From NCBI GenBank assembly GCA_030015575.1, contig CM057342.1, positions 615,689,348 to 615,753,347 on the forward strand: DNA of 64,000 nucleotides, read 5' to 3'. Both the position numbers and the translations under genes were made by a program. Source of the DNA: Agapanthus africanus. Taxonomy: Eukaryota; Streptophyta; Magnoliopsida; Asparagales; Amaryllidaceae. The notes beneath the pieces were generated by a model. That model was not told where the DNA came from. It saw only the letters and a list, made by a program, of their open reading frames with translations, and ran no database searches. Shown here piece by piece: positions 57,841-64,000 of the stretch; positions within the stretch are counted from its first letter, which is position 1; each line of letters opens with the position of its first letter.

Positions 57841-60409
57841 GGAACTTATATGATATCTAGGGATGAGTCGGTATGACTGGGCATGATGCCGTGAGATATT
57901 GGATATACGATCGAGTTATGATATGAGATTTATTATGATATTAGCGGATCGTTAGGAAATGAGAAAATGTATATTTATACATAAACGATAATAGGTGATG
58001 ACGACTTTGAATTGTACGAGACTCTAGAATTGAACCCGGATTGTAATATGTGACTTAATCACGATATGATATAGGACATGATATTTTAGTGGATCATTTG
58101 ACGATGGATATTTATACAGACGATGATATATATTTGATGATTTTGGGATGTATGCGATTATAGTACAGTACCCTTGATCATGATATTGTTTGAGGATGAT
58201 ACTATACGAACGATGATGTATATATGTGATAGTTGACTCGTACCCTGATTTTGGGATGCCGTACGATGGATTTTACCGTACGAGCCATATATGTGATGAT
58301 TGATCCGCACTCTTGACTCGAGGAAGTCGTACTACGTACGTGATGCTATTAAGGCTGGATCGCCGATTACTAGAGATATCGACTCAGACTTTAGGAGGAT
58401 TCTTCTTACCTTTCGACTAGTTTCTTTAGTTAGCCCCTTAGCTGGTTAGGTAGATATTAGTTTAGGCTCGAGTCATACTTATTTTCAAAACTAAGAAATC
58501 GTGCGCATTTTTAAAGACAGCCTGAGAGATACTACGGATTTTTCATAAGGACATATCTTTTCTTAAAAACCCCGTAGCCTCTAATTTTCTAAAATTCACG
58601 ATTCGTGCTTTTTCAAACAACAAACTGTATGACTCGTAATTAGTATGTATTCTCTAGTTGTGCGTTTACTACACATTCATCGTTATATTCATGTTGTATT
58701 CATCGCATTGCATGTTCATACATATGTTTCTTTAGCTAATATGAAACTCTGCCTGTTAGGACACCAGCACCATTACCGATGATGCGCATGTTCCACGTAC
58801 ATTTATTTGCCAGCTCACACACATCATCATCGGTAATTGCCATGTCACATACACTTTAGAACATATTATCTTTTTATTGATATAATCAGCTAAATGCTAG
58901 TCCGATATAATATTGTGTGATTACTCTCATGTGCTAGTTTAGACATTGCATTTATTAGTTAGATACTTCATGCATTCACATTTTCATATTATCATGCAGT
59001 ATTATGGGGCTTATGCCGATACTCATTATTTACTTACTGCTGATTTTGGGATTTTGGATTTCTATGATATTTCTGGATTTTGGGGAAAACCGCAAGAATA
59101 TATTTATAAAAACTTCTCTCTCTCTCCCTCTCATTTTAAAATACAAGTTGCGGTTTTCTCGTGATGTATGGGTTGTCCACCATGAGATTTCATGTTTTCT
59201 GTTGAATTTCGAGACCCAATTCGAGGAGTGGATGAACTGTCTCGGGTACATGGTGGGCCCGGTATGGTATCTCGGGGCAAGAAGTTCGAGTTGTAGACGA
59301 TAAGCCTGGCAGGGGAAGACTACCTACCGGTGATGTCTGGCGCGGAGGATATCCGGAGGATATCAACCGTTGTCGTAAGATTTGATGATATGGGACGATC
59401 CGGACTAACGGAGCCCGAGATATTGAGACTATGAGATATTGAGACTATGAGGTATTGAGATTTTTATGTTTTGTATCAATGATTGACACGGATTTCCATG
59501 GATTTCATTGATGATGTTTCAGATTACTATACAAATTTTACTATGATAAAAGTTAAAGATTTCTTATACAGATATATCCAGATTTCATGGTTGATTGTTT
59601 TACATTCATGGTGCATGCATACTCATACACATGACATGTTACTACTTTAGGCACTGACACGAGCACTGAGTATTGCACTTACGCATAGATTATTACCCTG
59701 CCACTACTAGATGACTAGTGTTATATTAAGTATATTATTATGACCTAGGAGATCGTCGTGCATGCGATTTCTACTCGCAGATGTCTTCTACTCACGAGTT
59801 GGCAACTCACCCCCGTTGTTCCAAATTTTCTTACAGGTTTCGATGTACGGGTTTCCTTGGCAGCTTGCTGGCACATCATTTCATTCAGGGTGAATTGCTT
59901 GGTAGGTTGGTTCATTGTATCAGGACCACCGTTGTACTTTTATTATTTCAGTTGTATCTAGTAAGCTCTGTCAACCAGACTTGTATTACTTGATAAATTT
60001 AGAAGACCAGTTGCTTATTCTTTCGACCTTAGAGTCGTGCTTGTACTATTATGGTTTTCTGGTGGTTTTCTTTTGAGTTTTTTTTCCTCGCCCTTCGGCA
60101 TTGTATATTATATTACTTGCGTGGTTGTGACCGCCAATTGGCGAAGAGCTAGCTCCCTCTTGGGGATGCTTTTTTATTATTGCTTATGTATATATTCTTG
60201 CTTGCACCCGTTTGGGGTCAGTTTTTACAAAGGAGACACTGCCTAAATTTTTGAGAAAATTTGATATTGCTTTTAAACTTGTTTTCCTACACTTCTTCTT
60301 TCAAATGGTTTAGATTTCTGGGCTTTGGCTTATTTAGATTACGTTACACCTCTAAACGTTTCGTAATTTAAGTGCCGGTCACGTTCCGTACCTTCGGGTC
60401 GTGACAAAG

Positions 60410-60421
60410 TTAGTATCAGAG
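60410..60421 (+). other. Primer binding site of LARD-2, altered
   Basis: TTAGTATCAGAG stands where LARD-1 and the Tekay-like element have TTGGTATCAGAG; the following bases also differ (AG for CG). The change removes a pairing base and probably arose after insertion. Confidence 0.75.
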
Positions 60422-60831
60422 AGTGCTAGGTTTAACCCTTGTCTAAGTCTAGGTTGACCTTGGTTGATGAAGTAGGTGACTTAGGTAAAGTGATGTACCG
60501 TGGGTATGATCCGCGGCATACTTACGATACGCTACTCTGGTTAGGAAGACTTAGGATATATATTTCTTTGCACCGTATTCTTTTCGTTCCTTTGATCTAT
60601 CTTCGTCGATATCGGATGGTGGTTTCTGTTACCACGGTCGCACGGGCAGAGAGAGCTATGGCTAAAATGCGATGACCGTTAGGGTATTTTCTATTCTAGA
60701 AGGTTGAAGCATTGTTTAGCGTGTGGACGAAGGGTATTCACATGTCGTCTAGACGAAGTTAAAAGGTTCGAACGAATGTCAGAAACCCATTTTCCCAAGT
60801 TTAAGGTATTCGGAAGAACATGATTATTTCT

Positions 60832-61075
60832 ATGGACCCTCTAGAAGAATGAAACCCTAACTCGATATAATGACCATGAGAACGCCTTTGAAACTCAGGG
60901 TTTACGGCAGTTCCGCGGTGCCACTAGTAAGGCTTGGGTTTGCCCTTCTACGGCTGGTTCGCAGGTGCTGTGGCATGAACTGGATATTTTTAAACTATAC
61001 TCGGGTGTTGAGCTCTCTGGGGATTTTGGGACTTAGATAAATCGATTGAAAAGTTTAACGTAGTTCGGATATCAT
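60832..61075 (+). pseudogene. Gag-like fragment in LARD-2
   Basis: GGACCCTCTAGAAGAATG begins the segment. The frame reads GLRQFRGATSKAW, PSTAG and WHELDIFKLYSGVELSGDFG before stops. It is homologous to 34129-34377 and 42960-43124. Assignment to a gag core is tentative. Confidence 0.45.
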
Positions 61076-61319
61076 GTGATGGGATACATTACTCGGGAGA
61101 GTCTAGATATGAGTATATCCGTTTGTAGCTCAGTTCATACAGCTACGAAGAGACGAGTTCGAATCAGTCGACACCAGAGGAAACAGGAGCACATTGACGT
61201 CGGTGTTACGATTTGCGATCTGGTGATTCAAGTATCACATTTCCATTGTTTGGATTTTGGTATTTTGAGGATTTCGTTTTATGATTGGTTTTCCTATGTA
61301 CTCTTTCTTTTCACTCGAT

Positions 61320-61700
61320 TCGTGTTCCATGTATCTGATGTATTGATATTCGTTTTGTGCATACCCATTGCACTTGATTTTGATTTTTTTTCATTTTGAG
61401 ATACCGATTTGATTTCGTGTATATGGGCTGCACATGATTTTGGATATTCGATTTATGTTTTCATGCACCATGTGCATTTGATTGAGATTCTTGCGCACAC
61501 TTGGCGTACTTGATGCGATTTTGTGCACACCAGATGCACTAAATCGAGATTTGTGCAGACTAGATGCGCCTGATATTGTAGTCGTGCATGCCCGTTGCAC
61601 TTGACATATGTTTTTGGTGCACACCCGTTGCACCCAGTTATGTTTCTGTGCATATTCGTGGCTTCTGTATTTGGTTTCGATTTTCGTACGCACCGAACGC
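61320..61700 (+). repeat. Degenerate TGCAC-rich minisatellite in LARD-2
   Basis: Diverged units of 35-45 bp with GTGCACACC.G.TGCAC cores and T-rich spacers. It shares GTGCACACCAGATGCACTAA with LARD-1 almost exactly. Confidence 0.75.
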
Positions 61701-62131
61701 ACGTGGTGTTTTTGTATGCTGTATTTGAGGCTGATTTCATCTTGAGCAGTACGTTTTTATGATATTTACTTTGGTCTAATAATCGAGCAGGACTGTCCTG
61801 AGACAGTACCTAGGTGTTTTTGCATGCTTATCTATTCAGATGTTTGGACGATTTTACTACGATGCGCACTATATACAAGTTATGGTTTTGATGTATTTCA
61901 TGCTGGTTTTCGTGTTGGACATTGACATTGTATTTTCACCATAACTCCGATGATTACGGTATGCTTGACGGAGTTTTGATTTTGAGTTATGTACATGTTT
62001 TTCATGCGAATGCATTTCACTAAAATGTGTTTTAAATATTGATGGTTTCGGAGCCCAGCGCTTTGAGTGTTTTGCTAAATGTTTTAGTATTTAGGAGAGT
62101 TTTGATTTAAATTCGGGAACCGAATTTCTTT

Positions 62132-62144
62132 AAAGGGGGAAGAT
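62132..62144 (+). other. Polypurine tract of LARD-2
   Basis: AAAGGGGGAAGAT directly precedes TGTAACG of the 3' LTR. Confidence 0.9.
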
Positions 62145-64000
62145 TGTAACGTTTTAAAAACAAACAAATAAATAAATAAATAAAAATCCTTTAGGTGAAT
62201 TTTCTGATAATCGGTAAAATAAACCGTATTTTCCGTAAAACTCAACTACAGTTATTTTTCAATATGGATTTAAATACGCTTATTTTAACTATGTAATTAC
62301 TAGTAAATGGTGTTTATTTAGTGATTTATAAATTATTGGTTTACTTAAATAATTTTCCTTAATTAATTATTTCTAATATTAATATAAGATTTTAATTGTA
62401 CATTAAATTGGTGCAAATTATAAATTGCAATGGGTTAATTTTACAAAAGTGAGCCATGGCATATTAGAATTAAGTTTGTACCATGATCTTCTCTTCTTGA
62501 TTTCTCTTCAAAACTCTAAAGAATTCTAGGGTAAAATGATTTAAGAAAATAAATAAAATAATTAATAAATGAAAACGCATAAGTGATATGATAATTGGGG
62601 AACTTTCTACACATGCCTACACACCTCACCCCCTCTCCTTTCCTTCTCTTCTTGCTGGCCGAGCATGGTTCTCCCCCACCCCAATTTTTCCCCACTTCAT
62701 TTCAACTCAAAAATTCATCAAAAAATTCAACAAAAATCCAAAATAAAACCTCAAAATCAATATCCAATCTCTACCCATTATTCTTTGGCCTATCTAGCAT
62801 GGATCTTGGAGCAAAATTAGCACTTTGGAGGCTATGATTTTCATGTTTGATCTCATGTTTAGTGAGGTATAATTCTAACCTTAGTGTTAATTGTAAGTTT
62901 ATTACTTAAATTGAATGGATTTCGGTATTTAATTAGGGTTGTAGTTGCTAAATTAAAAATTCTAGAAAGGGTTTTTAAATCAAATTAGGGTTTTTATCAT
63001 TGTATATTGATCTTAATGTGTAGTTTAACATATTAGGTAATGCTAAACCTAATCTTGAAGCTAAATTGTAAATTGTTACAATTAATTTGTCCAAATTGCT
63101 TAATTGTTGTAAACTAGGTTTTTGTAAAATATATATATATGTGAGAAAAAATTCTAGTGAGAATTTTTATATATTATTCATGGTTTTAATGAGGAGATTA
63201 ACATGTTAATGGAATGCCAAATCTAATCTAGTTACTAGTTGCTAATTGTTAGTTTAAAAATTGTGATAATTATGCTATTTTGCTAATTGGTTTTTAGAAA
63301 TTGATTAAATAATTGAGAGAAAAATCTAATTAGGGTATTCATGACATTATTAACATTATAAGTTATAATTTAATACTTTAGATCATGCAAAACCAAGCTT
63401 AATTGTTGTTTGTGCATTTTTCCTTTGAAAGTGTTAAAATTTGATAATTTTGCAAACTAGAATTTTGGGTTTAATGGAAATTGATGAGATTTAATTTAAG
63501 TAATGGATTTTATAATTTAGTTATGATATTTAGTGAATATTATGGCCATTAGTTTCGTTAAAACATCATGTTTCGAATTAAAACGGTTATTTGAGGCTTT
63601 CTAGGTTTTCGGAAATAAATCGATTTGATTTATTTTGAGTTTTTGATGAGTTGCAATCTATTTAATATTATAATTAGTGAGTTTTGGAACTATGATTTGT
63701 ATGTTTTTATTTTATCTCGATCAATCGGCGTTTGTACGCCGATATCGAGAGTTATTTGGTTCTTTTGCATGAGCGGGTCATAGGTTTTAACCATGTGCGT
63801 TTCGTGCGCCGTTTTGGTTTTGTCCGTGATTTCGGTTTACGATATTATATATGTTTGCGTATAGGTACCACTCACGTGGACTTCGGACGATGAAGAAGAC
63901 GATGGCGGCATCGACTCGGCAGACAAGGACCAGGTAAGTAGATATATATCTACGGGGGAAGTCGGTTGGATGGCATACAGCACCCCCGCAAACGTAGAAT
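62145..64000 (+). repeat. 3' LTR of LARD-2, first 1856 bp
   Basis: Collinear with 55660-57508. It includes the cassette at 63865-63933 with donor GTAAGT and the perfect palindrome GTAGATATATATCTAC. It continues beyond the window. Confidence 0.9.
63865..63950 (+). other. Exon-like cassette (LARD-2 3' LTR)
   Basis: After GCGTATAG, a 69-nt block ends GGACCAG before GTAAGT (63934), with the GTAGAT..ATCTAC palindrome over the donor. The donor differs from the 5' LTR copy (GTGAGT), yet both are valid plant donor sequences. Confidence 0.55.

Larger units (their letters stand above)
55660..60406 (+). repeat. 5' LTR of LARD-2
   Basis: Same order of blocks as in the LARD-1 LTR: AT-rich start, pyrimidine tract (56110-56260), intron-like body, cassette (57372-57441), microsatellites (57660-57821), the GTCCACCATG region (59170s), acceptor-like TTTTCTTACAG ending at 59836, GAGCTAGCTC (60146-60155) and the TGACA end. 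Confidence 0.9.
60422..62131 (+). other. Non-coding interior of LARD-2
   Basis: About 1.7 kb, shorter than in LARD-1 but collinear: a leader related to the Tekay-like element, a gag-like segment (60832-61075), a TGCAC-rich minisatellite (about 61320-61700), then GACGGAGTTTTGATT and the AT-rich lead to the polypurine tract. No recognised domain. Confidence 0.8.
55660..64000 (+). mobile_element. LARD-2: second long-LTR non-coding retrotransposon, cut by the window edge
   Basis: The 5' LTR runs 55660-60406 (4747 bp), the interior 60407-62144 (1738 bp), and the 3' LTR from 62145 off the edge. Ends are TGTAACG and GTGACA as in LARD-1, but the sequences are well diverged, so it is a separate subfamily. 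The presumed target duplication is CTAGA (55655-55659), partner unseen. No pol motif. The two LTRs differ by more than those of LARD-1 where both are visible, so it is older. Confidence 0.9.

Noticed and set aside
1..64000. A non-transposon host gene, CRISPR array, prophage or operon
   Set aside because: All segments can be assigned to six or seven transposable elements. Nothing left over has gene-like structure beyond the element-internal exons described.

Overview
This window is plant nuclear DNA made almost entirely of transposable elements. Evidence is plant-type LTR retrotransposons (Ty1/copia of the Angela/BARE type, Ty3/gypsy of the Tekay and Athila types), initiator-tRNA-Met primer sites, a CACTA DNA transposon with spliced plant-type exons, and very AT-rich LTR bodies. 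I see no non-transposon host gene, rRNA, tRNA gene or CRISPR array. The species cannot be named from the sequence; a large, repeat-rich seed-plant genome is the natural reading.

The elements are nested, and most junctions carry matching target-site duplications (TSDs). Outermost is a decayed Tekay-like Ty3 element: its 5' LTR fills 1-1561 and 11684-13274, and its primer site, gag and part of pol fill 13275-15587. Inside its LTR sits a complete plus-strand Angela-like copia element, 1562-11678 (TSD CTATT). Its pol is cut by an Athila-type element starting at 15588. The Athila pol is split by a CACTA transposon, 21389-51304 (TIRs CACTACTA, TSD AAA). The CACTA tnpA-like exon is split by a minus-strand Angela-like element, 23177-45858 (TSD GATAT). 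That element's leader is split by a plus-strand non-coding element with 4.7-kb LTRs, 28657-40975 (TSD ATAGA; here LARD-1, large retrotransposon derivative). The Athila 3' LTR (from 55329) is broken at 55660 by a second, related LARD (LARD-2) that runs off the right edge. One path is therefore five elements deep: Tekay > Athila > CACTA > Angela(-) > LARD-1.

Coding content is pol and transposase debris of varying quality. The Athila integrase segment (52591-53901) is the longest intact frame. The Athila frame on either side of the CACTA and the tnpA-like frame on either side of Angela(-) are continuous once one TSD copy is discounted, so those insertions hit frames that were still open. Both Angela copies lack gag, with the leader running directly into the protease region. 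The LARDs carry no pol at all but share LTR ends, primer site, leader start and polypurine tract with the Tekay element, so a Tekay-type element is the likely source of their proteins.

The least expected signals are: (i) an exon-like cassette with acceptor, donor and palindrome conserved in every copy of the Tekay/LARD LTR in the window; (ii) a GCGGAACCGC-type motif or hairpin about 95-220 nt downstream of the primer site in four element types from two superfamilies; (iii) a gag-like segment shared by both LARDs and the leader of the minus-strand copia element; (iv) a degenerate TGCAC-rich minisatellite in both LARD interiors; and (v) conserved duplicated modules in the gag-less Angela leaders.
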